DNA of 64,000 nt, from positions 124,001-188,000 of the forward strand of contig JADJOR010000024.1 in assembly GCA_016713665.1 (NCBI GenBank), given 5' to 3'. Under the pieces are notes generated by a model, which saw only the letters and a program-made list of their open reading frames with translations, searched no databases and was not told where the DNA came from. Numbering within the stretch: position 1 is the stretch's first letter; the number at the start of each line of letters is the position of its first letter. A program made the position numbers and the translations under genes. This DNA comes from Deltaproteobacteria bacterium. GTDB lineage: Bacteria > Myxococcota_A > UBA9160 > UBA4427. Shown here piece by piece: positions 44,020 to 52,440 of the stretch.

Positions 44020-46956
44020 ATGGGACCCCTTCGCAGCGGACGTGTCGGAGGCCGGCGGGTCGCATCGGGGCGGGGGCTGCTCCTTCCGGTCGGCCTCGCG
44101 GCCGTGCTCCTCGCGGGCTGCAGCGGAGGCGGAGGCTCGAGCGGGGGCGGGGGCGGGGGCCCGTCGCTCAGCGTCGCCGACGCGTCGCTCGACGAGGTCG
44201 ACGCAGGCACCATCGCCCTGACCTTCACGGTCACGCTCTCCGCCTCGGACCCCGATCCGATCACCGTCGACTACGCGACCGCCGCCGGCAGCGCGACCGC
44301 GGGCGCCGACTTCACGACGACCTCGGGGACGCTGACCTTCACTGGCGGCGCCCTCACGCAGACCCTCGACGTCCAGATCGCTGGCGATCTCCTCGACGAA
44401 TCCGACGAGACCTTCACGGTCTCCCTGAGCGGCGTGACCGGCAACGCCGCCCTCGGCGACGCCAACGCGACCGGCACGATTCGCGACGACGATCCCCTGC
44501 CCGCGCTCGCGATCGCCGACGCCTCGACCAACGAAGGCGACAGCGGAACGACGCCGCTGAGCTTCACCGTCACCCTCAACCCCGCGAGCGGCCGCAGCGT
44601 CACCGTCCCCTACGCGACCAGCAACGGCAACGCCTCCGCCGGCTCCGACTACGTCGCCACCAGCGGCAGCCTCGTCTTCACCGCCGGCCAGACGACCCGG
44701 ACCCTCGCTGTGTCGATCCGCGGCGACGCCCTCGTCGAGCTCGACGAGACCTTCTCGGCGACGCTCGCCAGCCCGACCAACGCGACCCTCGCCGACGGAA
44801 CCGCGACCGGCACGATCCTGAACGACGACACGACGGGCGGCGCGATCGGCCTCGACGTCCGCCCCGCGAATACGACGTGCGTCGCGCCGGCGCGCCCGAC
44901 CCGGGACGCGAGCGTCGACATCTCGACGCCCTTCAGCCCCGAGCCGAGCCTCTCCTCGATCACGAAGCTGCTGCAGGCGCCGGGCGACGCGAGCCGTTGG
45001 TTCGTGCTCGAGCAGGGCGGGCGCATCCGGGTCTTCCCCGTCGCGAGCCCCGGCAACACGACGACCTGGATCGACCTCAGCAGCGCGGTCGACGACCGCG
45101 GCGAGGGCGGCCTGCTCGGGATGGCCTTCCATCCGAGCTGGCCGGCGACGCGCGAGGTCTTCGTGTCGTACACGACGAGCGGCTCGCCGCTGGTCTCGCG
45201 CCTCTCGCGCCTGATCCTCGACGACGTGGTCAGCCCGTCGCCGCCGACGGAGCAGATCCTGCTGACCGTCAACCAGCCCTTCGACAATCACAACGGCGGC
45301 GACATCGCCTTCGGCAACGACGGCTTCCTCTACTTCGGCCTCGGCGACGGCGGCAGCGGCGGCGATCCCGGCAACCTCGCTCAGAATCCGACGCGCCTGC
45401 TCGGCAAGATGCTGCGCATCGGGGTCGTCGGGGTCGGCTTCCCGAGTCCCGCCTACACGATCCCCTCCGGCAATCCGAACGCCGGCAATCCCCGCTGCGG
45501 TCCCGGGACCAACGCCCAGGCCTGCCCCGAGATCTTCGCGAGCGGTCTGCGCAATCCCTGGCGCTTCAGCATCGACGCGGCCACGGGCGACGTCTGGGTC
45601 GGCGACGTCGGCCAGGGCCAGCACGAAGAGGTCGATCTCGTGACCCTCGGCGGCAACTACGGCTGGAACTGCCGCGAGGGCTTCGCGTCCTACCCCGGCA
45701 CCGGCGACTGCTCGGGCGCCTTCATCGATCCGCTCGTCGACTATCCCCACGAGAACGGCGACGCCTCGATCACCGGCGGCTTCGTCTACCGCGGCTCGGC
45801 GATCCCGTCGCTCGCGGGACGTTATGTCTTCGGCGACTTCAGCTCGGGGCGGATCTGGGCGCTCCAGCCGAACGGCAGCGGGGGCTACGTCGCCGACGAG
45901 ATCGCCTCCTCCAACGACGGGATCAGCACCTTCGGCCTCGGGCTCGACGGCGAGCTCTACTTCGCGTCGTATTTCGGCAACCAGATCCGGAAGATCGTGC
46001 CGCCTTCCGGCGGCGGGGCCGTCGACACGATCCCGACGGATCTCGTCGATACGGGCTGCGTCGATCCCCTCGACCCGACGCAGCCGGCGAGCGGCCTCGT
46101 GCCCTACGCGATCCAGGCGCCCTTCTGGTCCGACGGGGCGGCCAAGGAGCGTCATCTCGCGATCCCCGACGCCACGGCGATCGACGTCGGCGCGCTCGTC
46201 GGCAACGCGGGCGGGGACTTCGTCTTCCCGAACGGGACGGTGATCCTGAAGAACTTCCGGCTGGGCAACCAGCTGATCGAGACGCGGCTCCTGATGCGGC
46301 ACCCGGACGGCATCTGGGCGGGCTACACCTACGAGTGGAACGACGCCGAGACGGCAGCGACCCGCGTCGTCGGCGGCAAGGCGCGCTCGGTCCAGGGCCA
46401 GACCTGGATCTATCCCTCGGAGGGCGCCTGTCTGCAGTGTCATACCGCGACCGCCGGCTTCGCCCTCGGCCCGGAGATCCCGCAGCTGAACGGCTCGCTG
46501 CTCTATCCGACGACCGGCCGGACCGCGAATCAGCTCGACACCCTGGCGGGCGTCGGCCTGCTCTCCGATCCGCTGCCCGCGCCCTCGGCGAGCCTCCCCG
46601 CCCTGGTCGATCCGACGGACACGAACGCGCCGCTCGAGGATCGCGCGCGGGCCTGGCTGCATACGAATTGCAGTCAGTGCCACCGGCCGAGCGGGCCCAC
46701 GCCGTCGAGCATGGATCTGCGCTTCTCGACGGCGCTCTCGGCGACGAACGTCTGCGACGAGGATCCCCAGGCCGGGAGCTTCGGGATCGCGAACGCGAAG
46801 CTCATCGCCCCCGGCGACGCCGCGCGCTCGGTCCTGATCTACCGCGCGAACCGACGGGACTCGAGCGGCATGCCGCCGATCGGCTCGAATCGCGTCGATA
46901 CCGCCGGCGTCGCGCTGCTCACGAGCTGGGTCGAGTCGCTCACGGGCTGCAACTGA
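44020..46956 (+). CDS. Lipoprotein fusing Calx-beta repeats, PQQ-type sugar dehydrogenase and a c-type cytochrome domain
   Basis: 978 aa, probably outer-membrane anchored or surface. Lipobox LLAGC with Cys34, then a Gly/Ser linker and two Calx-beta domains (about 49-158 and 159-275, both ending GTI.. and DDD/NDD). A six-bladed glucose/sorbosone dehydrogenase-like propeller follows (about 300-660: GLLGMAFHP, DNHNGGDIAFGNDGFLYFGLGDGG, ASGLRNPWRFSID, GDVGQGQHEEV). The C-terminal part carries two CxxCH haem sites, CLQCH (about 803) and CSQCH (about 884). The architecture suggests direct electron transfer from sugar or aldose oxidation to haem. The start at 44020 has GGAGG 9 bases upstream; a TTG at 43978 is in frame. 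Confidence 0.9.
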   Translation: MGPLRSGRVGGRRVASGRGLLLPVGLAAVLLAGCSGGGGSSGGGGGGPSLSVADASLDEVDAGTIALTFTVTLSASDPDPITVDYATAAGSATAGADFTTTSGTLTFTGGALTQTLDVQIAGDLLDESDETFTVSLSGVTGNAALGDANATGTIRDDDPLPALAIADASTNEGDSGTTPLSFTVTLNPASGRSVTVPYATSNGNASAGSDYVATSGSLVFTAGQTTRTLAVSIRGDALVELDETFSATLASPTNATLADGTATGTILNDDTTGGAIGLDVRPANTTCVAPARPTRDASVDISTPFSPEPSLSSITKLLQAPGDASRWFVLEQGGRIRVFPVASPGNTTTWIDLSSAVDDRGEGGLLGMAFHPSWPATREVFVSYTTSGSPLVSRLSRLILDDVVSPSPPTEQILLTVNQPFDNHNGGDIAFGNDGFLYFGLGDGGSGGDPGNLAQNPTRLLGKMLRIGVVGVGFPSPAYTIPSGNPNAGNPRCGPGTNAQACPEIFASGLRNPWRFSIDAATGDVWVGDVGQGQHEEVDLVTLGGNYGWNCREGFASYPGTGDCSGAFIDPLVDYPHENGDASITGGFVYRGSAIPSLAGRYVFGDFSSGRIWALQPNGSGGYVADEIASSNDGISTFGLGLDGELYFASYFGNQIRKIVPPSGGGAVDTIPTDLVDTGCVDPLDPTQPASGLVPYAIQAPFWSDGAAKERHLAIPDATAIDVGALVGNAGGDFVFPNGTVILKNFRLGNQLIETRLLMRHPDGIWAGYTYEWNDAETAATRVVGGKARSVQGQTWIYPSEGACLQCHTATAGFALGPEIPQLNGSLLYPTTGRTANQLDTLAGVGLLSDPLPAPSASLPALVDPTDTNAPLEDRARAWLHTNCSQCHRPSGPTPSSMDLRFSTALSATNVCDEDPQAGSFGIANAKLIAPGDAARSVLIYRANRRDSSGMPPIGSNRVDTAGVALLTSWVESLTGCN

Positions 46957-46978
46957 AGCGCGCCGCGCGCGGGGGCGT

Positions 46979-47022
46979 CGGCACGACCGCTCGGACGGCA
47001 GCGCGGCCGTCCGAGCGTGCCG
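46979..47022. terminator. Bidirectional terminator hairpin
   Basis: Strong imperfect hairpin in the 69-bp gap between convergent genes: outer arms CGGCAC (46979-46984) and GTGCCG (47017-47022), inner perfect 10-bp arms GCTCGGACGG (46989-46998) and CCGTCCGAGC (47007-47016), loop of 8. Placement between stops supports termination in both directions. Confidence 0.75.
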
Positions 47023-47025
47023 AGA

Positions 47026-47916
47026 TCAGGCGTCGAGCTGCTCTTCCTTGCCGTAGCCGAAGGTGCCGGTGAAGAGGCCGTCCTCGATCGGATGGGTCGC
47101 GGCGAAGCGGCGGATGCGGCCGCGGCCGTTCCGGGGATCGAGAGCGACGACGTACTCGGCGAAGACGTACCAGTCGGTCACGATGCGCGTCACGATCGCG
47201 ATGTCCCGGGCGCCGGCGAAGATCCCGCGCAGGATCTTCTGCGCGTCGGCGCGCGTGCGCGCGGTGGAGATCTCCGAGGGGACGCCGAGGGGGTCGAAGC
47301 GCGTCGCGACCGTATGGCCCTCGGCGAGCAGCGCGCCGAGCGCCGCGTCGTCGTTCGTCCGCAGCGCGTCGACGAGCTCGTCGAGGCGGGCGGAGTGGCG
47401 CATCTCCCGGGCGGGATGGATCGCGGGCTCGGGGGCGAGCTTCGGGGCGAGGCCGCGGACGACGTCGTCGAAGGGATGGCGGGTCACGCAGATCTCGCCG
47501 CGGATGCCGTCGTCGGCGGTCGGGAAGAGGACCGCGGAGTTGACGACGAACTCGGCGCCCGAGGCGTCGATGTCGCCGACGGTGCCCGTGCCGCGCAGGG
47601 TCGCTGCGCTGTCGTTGAAGACGTACCAGTCGCCGGCGACGCTCCGCAGCGGTCGCGAGTCGAGCACGGCGTAGGAGCCGAGGCGGCCGGCATAGTAGTC
47701 GCGGACCTGGTCGTAGGTCGTGAGCACCGTCCCGGGCGGAAGCTCGTTGCCCTGGCGCGTGCGGTTCGGCACGGCGAAGAAGACGTCCTTCGAGATCGTC
47801 TTGCAGACGGCGTCGGCGTCCTCCGCGGTCTCCTCGACGACGTGGTAGCGGACGTTGAAGAGCGAGCGTTCACCGACGTCGCGGAGCCAGTGCTGGAGAC
47901 GGTACGCGGAGCTCAT
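47026..47916 (-). CDS. Double NTF2/SnoaL-like protein
   Basis: 296 aa with two NTF2-like cone-fold halves. The first has VCKTISKDVFFAVPNRTRQGNELPPG and ends with the strand pair GDWYVFNDSAATLRGTGTVG; the second has ELVDALRTNDDAALGALLAEGHTV and TDWYVFAEYVVALDP. Such proteins are small-molecule enzymes (isomerase, cyclase, hydrolase) or scaffolds; no catalytic residue can be assigned. The start at 47916 has GGGAGG upstream. It opens leftwards from the divergent cupin gene and belongs by neighbourhood to the cluster at 48161-57175. Confidence 0.75.
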   Translation of the reverse strand: MSSAYRLQHWLRDVGERSLFNVRYHVVEETAEDADAVCKTISKDVFFAVPNRTRQGNELPPGTVLTTYDQVRDYYAGRLGSYAVLDSRPLRSVAGDWYVFNDSAATLRGTGTVGDIDASGAEFVVNSAVLFPTADDGIRGEICVTRHPFDDVVRGLAPKLAPEPAIHPAREMRHSARLDELVDALRTNDDAALGALLAEGHTVATRFDPLGVPSEISTARTRADAQKILRGIFAGARDIAIVTRIVTDWYVFAEYVVALDPRNGRGRIRRFAATHPIEDGLFTGTFGYGKEEQLDA

Positions 47917-48160
47917 GGCGGGAGACCTCCCGGGCGCGCACCGCGGGACGGTGCGGAGATGCGCGCGGCGGGCGTGCCGCGCCGCATCTAGGCTGGCGCT
48001 CGGGGAGGCGTGGCGCAAGGTGAGGTCGAGGCGGGCCGCGCGGTCCTCGCGCGTGCCCTTGGGCCGGCGGCTGATCCGCGATGCGGATCGTGCGAGTCTC
48101 GACGTCGACGCGGCCGGTGTAGAGTGGGAGGCGGGCGGTCGTGCTCGCCGGGAGTCGCTC

Positions 48161-48949
48161 GTGCGCAGGATCGAGGTCGTACAGGGAGACGGGCCCTTTC
48201 TCGAGGGGCGGGCGCCGGTGCCCGGGGGCCGACTCGTGGGCGGGGGTCGCAGTCGGCTCGAGAGCCCGCTGCATGCCTCGATCTGGATGTGTACGGGCCT
48301 GCTCGAGGCCGGCGCGACGCTCGCCTGGGATGCGGCGCACGGCGAGGAGGCCTTCTACGTCGAGCAGGGCGAGGTCGAGATCGACGCCCGCATCTGCCCG
48401 GCGGGCACCGCGGTCATCCTCGAGGCGCGCGCCGTGCCGACGCTCCGCGCTCTCGCGCCGAGTCGCCTCCTTCACATGGGCGCGTACGACGAGCCCCCGA
48501 AGCGCGCCGATGCGCACGGACGAGCAGGCGTCGCCGCGCCCGCGCCGGCCGTCCACGTCGTTGGCCCGCGCGGCGTCTGCGAGGCGATCGAGCCCGGTCG
48601 CGCGGCGCGCTTCTTCGCCGACGCGACCTGTCCGACCTGCTCGGTCTGGCTCCTGCTGACGTCCCGCTCGGTCGCCTACGAGTCGCCGATCCACAGCCAT
48701 GCGCAGGACGAGCTGATCCACGTACTGAAGGGCGAGATCCAGATCGGCTCGCTGGCCCTCCATCCGGGCGATACCGTCTTCATCGCCGCCGACCAGGTCT
48801 ATCGCTTCCGGTCGGGGCCCTCGGGCTTCGCGTTCCTCAACTATCGAAGCGCCGCGTCGGTCATGACGATCCGGCCGACCGGGCAGAGGATCATCGAGAA
48901 CGGCGCGGCGACCGGGATGGTGCGCGTCGCGGACGCGGCAAGGCCGTGA
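48161..48949 (+). CDS. Bicupin protein
   Basis: 262 aa, two cupin folds. The C-terminal one has a complete metal site HSHAQDE with the later LHPGDTVFIAADQVYRF, as in ChrR/dioxygenase-type cupins. The N-terminal one (HGEEAFYVEQGEVEIDARI) lacks the paired His and is probably structural. Start chosen at GTG 48161, with GGGAG six bases upstream. It heads a run of four genes (to 51305) and is divergent from the NTF2-like gene. Metal-dependent conversion or sensing of the cluster substrate is inferred. Confidence 0.8.
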   Translation: MRRIEVVQGDGPFLEGRAPVPGGRLVGGGRSRLESPLHASIWMCTGLLEAGATLAWDAAHGEEAFYVEQGEVEIDARICPAGTAVILEARAVPTLRALAPSRLLHMGAYDEPPKRADAHGRAGVAAPAPAVHVVGPRGVCEAIEPGRAARFFADATCPTCSVWLLLTSRSVAYESPIHSHAQDELIHVLKGEIQIGSLALHPGDTVFIAADQVYRFRSGPSGFAFLNYRSAASVMTIRPTGQRIIENGAATGMVRVADAARP

Positions 48950-49001
48950 CGACGAGCGCCGCGACCGCGGCTCCGACGACGGTCACGAACTGAAGGAGAG
49001 C

Positions 49002-49478
49002 ATGAGCATGGGCGGACGATCCAATCTCGCGTCGATCGTGTCGCGGCGCGTCGTGATCGGGCCGACGAAGTCCGGGCGCTGCGACGTCCTGTCGGACGTC
49101 GAGGTCGGTCCCCTCGACCGCGCACCGGCGGGCGAGCGCATGGTCCAGCTCGCCGAGCTCTGGCGCGTCGACGAGCCCCTGCGCGCGTCGGTCGCGGGCG
49201 GCGATCCTTCGATGGATCCCTGGCAGATGATTCCGTCGCCAGGCGGCGTCGCGTGGCGGCTGGTGCGCTGGGCGTCGTCGTCGCCCAAGATGCATCAGAC
49301 CGACAGCCTCGATTTCCTGATGATCCTCGAGGGCCAGATCGACCTCGAGCACGAGGGCGGCCGCGTCCGCCTCGCGGTCGGGGACACCGTCGTCATCCAG
49401 GACGCGCTGCACGCCTGGCATCTGATCGAAGATCAGCCCTGCGTCGCGCTGGCGGTCATGCTGCGGCCGAAGCCTTAG
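49002..49478 (+). CDS. Cupin-domain protein
   Basis: 158 aa, single cupin domain near residues 85-155: KMHQTDSLDFLMILEGQIDLEHEGG and VGDTVVIQDALHAWHLIED. This is the family with an H(R/Q)TD(S/T)(L/I)D metal/ligand motif rather than the classic HxH, found near many small-molecule degradation genes. Ribosome site AAGGAG. It is the second gene of the run and shows no similarity to the bicupin beyond the fold. Confidence 0.85.
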   Translation: MSMGGRSNLASIVSRRVVIGPTKSGRCDVLSDVEVGPLDRAPAGERMVQLAELWRVDEPLRASVAGGDPSMDPWQMIPSPGGVAWRLVRWASSSPKMHQTDSLDFLMILEGQIDLEHEGGRVRLAVGDTVVIQDALHAWHLIEDQPCVALAVMLRPKP

Positions 49479-49564
49479 GCGAGCGCGGGCGACGGGGCGG
49501 GACCGGGCGCAGTCGCATGCGCCCGAGCGGAAAGAGAAGGAAACAAGAGAAGAAGGAGTCGAGC

Positions 49565-50134
49565 ATGGGCGAGACGGGCAAGCTGGATCCGACGAAGGGC
49601 TACCGCGCGGTCGAGGAGCGCCTCGACCGGACGAAGGATCCGCGGCGGCGCGCGATTCTCTCGTGCCTGCGAGACCATCTGCTCGCCGAGGCGACCGGCA
49701 ACTTCGAGCTGCTGCTCTCGACGCTCGCGCCGGACCCGCATTACCACTTCTGGGTCGACGGCAGCGGCTTCGGCGAGGGGCCTCGGGGCCTCGCCGCCGT
49801 GCGCTCGCATTACGAGCAGCTCTTCGAAGAGGGCCGCAGCGTCTGCGAGTACGACATCGATCGGATCGTGGTCGACGACGACGTCATCGTGACCGAGGGC
49901 TTCTTCGATCAGCTCTTCCCGGGCGCCGTCCTGCGCAAGCGCGGGGCCGCCGTCGACGACCCGAATGCCGTCTACTCCCATCGCATGCGGCTCCTCTTGA
50001 TCTGGCCCTTCGACGCGCAGGCCCGGCTGATCGGCGAGGACAGCTATGCCAATGGGGCGATGTATCTGTCGGAGAACATCCGCAAGCTCCCGGCCGCGGA
50101 GATCCCGGCGGTCTACTACGAGCGCCTGCGCTGA
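49565..50134 (+). CDS. NTF2/SnoaL-like protein
   Basis: 189 aa with an NTF2-like alpha+beta cone: RAILSCLRDHLLAEATGNFELLLSTLAPDPHYHFW, then GPRGLAAVRSHYEQLFEEGRS and strands VCEYDIDRIVVDDDVIVTEGFFDQLFP. It has the shape of small hydratases and isomerases; catalytic residues cannot be assigned. The start at 49565 has AAGGAG upstream. It is followed, after a hairpin, by the first amidohydrolase gene. Confidence 0.8.
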   Translation: MGETGKLDPTKGYRAVEERLDRTKDPRRRAILSCLRDHLLAEATGNFELLLSTLAPDPHYHFWVDGSGFGEGPRGLAAVRSHYEQLFEEGRSVCEYDIDRIVVDDDVIVTEGFFDQLFPGAVLRKRGAAVDDPNAVYSHRMRLLLIWPFDAQARLIGEDSYANGAMYLSENIRKLPAAEIPAVYYERLR

Positions 50135-50151
50135 CGGCTATGCTCCCCCGA

Positions 50152-50175
50152 GCGGATCCGAGCCCTCGGATCCGC
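50152..50175 (+). other. Intercistronic inverted repeat
   Basis: Perfect 11-bp arms GCGGATCCGAG (50152-50162) and CTCGGATCCGC (50165-50175), two bases apart, 20 bp before the amidohydrolase start. The ribosome site (GAGG at 50187-50190) lies just outside. It may stabilise or attenuate the transcript. Confidence 0.6.
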
Positions 50176-50195
50176 CCCCGCGAAACGAGGACACC

Positions 50196-51305
50196 ATGGC
50201 GAAGACCTACCGCTTGATCTCGGCCGACTCCCACATCAACGAGCCGCCCGATCTCTGGACGAGCCGTGTGCGCGCGAAGTTCAAGGACCGCGCCCCGCGC
50301 ATCGATCGCCTCGAGAAGGGCGATGCCTGGATCATGGAGGGCTCGTCGACCCCGATCAACTTCGGCAACAACGCGAATGGCGGCCTGCCGCCGGAGCAGC
50401 GCTCGGCCTGGGTGCGCTTCGAGGAGATCCGCCGCGGCGGCTACGACCCGAAGGTCCGCCTCGAGGAGCAGGCGCAGGACGGTGTCGAGGCCGAGGTCCT
50501 CTATCCGACACCGCGCGTCTCGCACAACGTGCTCGCCAACAACGCGGACCGCGAGTTCCATCTCGACTGCATCCGCGCCTACAACGACTGGCTCTCGGAG
50601 TACGCGAGCTTCGCCCCCGACCGGTTGCTCGGCATCGCGTTGATGCCGACGACGGGCGTCTCGGACGCCGCCGCCGAGCTGACGCGGGCGATGGCGCTCC
50701 CGGGCCTGCGCGGTGCGCTGATCGGGCGCTATCCGAACGGCAGCCTCGAGCCGAAGCCCGAGGACGAAGGCTTCTACGCGCGCGCCGCGGAGCTCGGCAT
50801 TCCGCTCCATGTCCACGTCTCGCTCGCCGCCGTCATGAGCGACGACGATCCCGAGCGCAAGAAGGCCGGGGCCCGGGGCGAGCTGCGCCACCTCGACGCG
50901 TCGCTGCGGACCTACGAGGTCATCTGCAGCGGCGTCTTCGACCGCCATCCGAAGCTCGACTTCGTGTTCGCCGAGGTCGATTGCGGCTGGATCCCCTACG
51001 TGAAGGAGCAGTTCGACAATCGCTTCCACCGCCGCTCGCCGAACGACCGCCCGCCGATCGCGAACCCGCCGAGCCACTACTTCGACCACAACATCGCGAC
51101 GACCTACGTGACCGACACCTTCGGCATCGGCCACCGCCACAACATCGGCGTCGAGCGCATGATGTGGTCGAGCGACTTCCCGCACGGCGGGACCGACTGG
51201 CCGAACTCGCGCAAGCAGATCGAGGCGGATTTCGCGGGGGTCGCGGCGGAGGAGAAGCACGCGATCCTGGCGGGGAATGCGGCGCGGATCTACGGGCTTC
51301 GGTGA
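50196..51305 (+). CDS. Amidohydrolase-2 family protein, first copy
   Basis: 369 aa TIM-barrel metal-dependent hydrolase/decarboxylase family (amidohydrolase 2, as in ACMSD and gamma-resorcylate decarboxylase). Starts MAKTYRLISADSHINEPPDLW, the N-terminal metal region with D-S-H. Later ligands are in LHVHVS and the catalytic Asp region MWSSDFPHGGTDWP. Other conserved pieces are VLYPTPR, RAYNDWL and FVFAEVDCGWIPYVKEQFDNRF. Ribosome site GAGG. Its close paralogue lies at 56078-57175. Substrate unknown; C-C bond cleavage or decarboxylation is common in the family. Confidence 0.9.
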   Translation: MAKTYRLISADSHINEPPDLWTSRVRAKFKDRAPRIDRLEKGDAWIMEGSSTPINFGNNANGGLPPEQRSAWVRFEEIRRGGYDPKVRLEEQAQDGVEAEVLYPTPRVSHNVLANNADREFHLDCIRAYNDWLSEYASFAPDRLLGIALMPTTGVSDAAAELTRAMALPGLRGALIGRYPNGSLEPKPEDEGFYARAAELGIPLHVHVSLAAVMSDDDPERKKAGARGELRHLDASLRTYEVICSGVFDRHPKLDFVFAEVDCGWIPYVKEQFDNRFHRRSPNDRPPIANPPSHYFDHNIATTYVTDTFGIGHRHNIGVERMMWSSDFPHGGTDWPNSRKQIEADFAGVAAEEKHAILAGNAARIYGLR

Positions 51306-51320
51306 GGGCGGGGGGCTGTC

Positions 51321-52334
51321 TCAGCCCACCCCGAGCCTTCTCGCCCTTTCGAGCTGCTGCCGCGCCGTCTTCGCGTGCGCCGCGTCGACGAGTCTTCCGT
51401 CGAGGCGGATCGCGCCTCGCCCTTCATGCTCCGCCTCGTCCATCGCCGAGATGATCCGTCGCCACTCCGCGATCTCCGCCGCGCTCGGCGAGAAGACGGC
51501 GTTCACGATCGGCACCTGTGACGGATGGATCGTGAGCAGCCCCTCGTAGCCGAGATCCCGCGACTGGATCGCGAAGGCACGCAGCCCCTCGAGATCGTCG
51601 ATCCGTCCCCAGAGCCCCGAGATCGGGTTCGGGACCCCGGCGGCGCGGACGTCGACGAGGACCTTCGAGCGCAGGAAGAGCGTCTCGAGGCCCGCGTCGC
51701 TGAAGCGGTAGCCGAGGGAGCGGGCGAGGTCGCCGCCGCGGGCGGTGGCCCCGCCCATGTAGGCGACGCGCGGGCTCGCGCTCGCGATCTCGTAGGCCTG
51801 GCGGACGGCGTTCGCCGACTCGACGAGCGGCATGATGCGGATCCGGCCGGGAGCGAGACCCGCGGCGCGCTCGGCGCCGGCGAGCGCCGCGTCGGTCGCG
51901 ACGACGTCGTCGGGGCGGACGACCTGGGGGAGCAGGATGCCGTCGAGGCTCGGGCCGACGATGGCCTCGAGGTCTCGCGCCTGATCGGGCGAGCCGGCCT
52001 CGTGGATGCGGACGAGAATCGCGGGACGGCGAGCGGGGGCGGGCTCGGGCCTCGAACGTGAGCCGGACTGCTCGCGGAGCACGCGGGCGACGATCTCGCG
52101 CGCCTTCGCGATCTCGCTCTCGCCCTGGGGTGTCGCGCTCTCGAGATCGATCGCGATGCCATCGGCGTCGCCGGCGAGCGCCTTGCGGATCCGGTCCTCT
52201 CGGTTCGCGGGGACGAAGAGCAGGCTCCGGATCGGGGGGACGGCGCCCGCCGCTTCCGCCTCGACCTTCGCCGAGCCCGTCGCCGCACCGCCCGCCGTGC
52301 TCGTCCCGGCTGACCGACTGGCTTCCTTCGACAC
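51321..52334 (-). CDS. HpcH/HpaI aldolase / CitE-like lyase
   Basis: 337 aa, TIM-barrel lyase of the CitE/malyl-CoA lyase group. The family start IRSLLFVPANREDRIRKALAGDADGIAIDLESATP is at residue 35; further motifs are ILVRIHEAGSP, the metal Glu in IMPLVESANAV, and GLLTIHPSQVPIVNAVFSP at the C-terminus. The group cleaves or forms 3-hydroxyacyl-CoA carbon-carbon bonds. An Ala/Gly-rich N-terminal arm precedes the domain; the GTG start is not well supported. It is transcribed opposite to its neighbours, ending 15 bp from the first amidohydrolase and divergent from the CoA-transferase. Confidence 0.88.
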   Translation of the reverse strand: MSKEASRSAGTSTAGGAATGSAKVEAEAAGAVPPIRSLLFVPANREDRIRKALAGDADGIAIDLESATPQGESEIAKAREIVARVLREQSGSRSRPEPAPARRPAILVRIHEAGSPDQARDLEAIVGPSLDGILLPQVVRPDDVVATDAALAGAERAAGLAPGRIRIMPLVESANAVRQAYEIASASPRVAYMGGATARGGDLARSLGYRFSDAGLETLFLRSKVLVDVRAAGVPNPISGLWGRIDDLEGLRAFAIQSRDLGYEGLLTIHPSQVPIVNAVFSPSAAEIAEWRRIISAMDEAEHEGRGAIRLDGRLVDAAHAKTARQQLERARRLGVG

Positions 52335-52440
52335 GCGGTCTCCGTCCCGTCTCGCCCTGATCCCGCGTCCGCCTGCTCCGGTCGCCGAAAGCCCGATTCA
52401 GCGGTTTTCTTCTCGGGCGCGATCGCCAACACTATGCCAG

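Noticed and set aside
43942..46683. Minus-strand open frame of 913 codons opposite the PQQ dehydrogenase fusion
   Set aside because: Same GC shadow effect; no recognisable domain.
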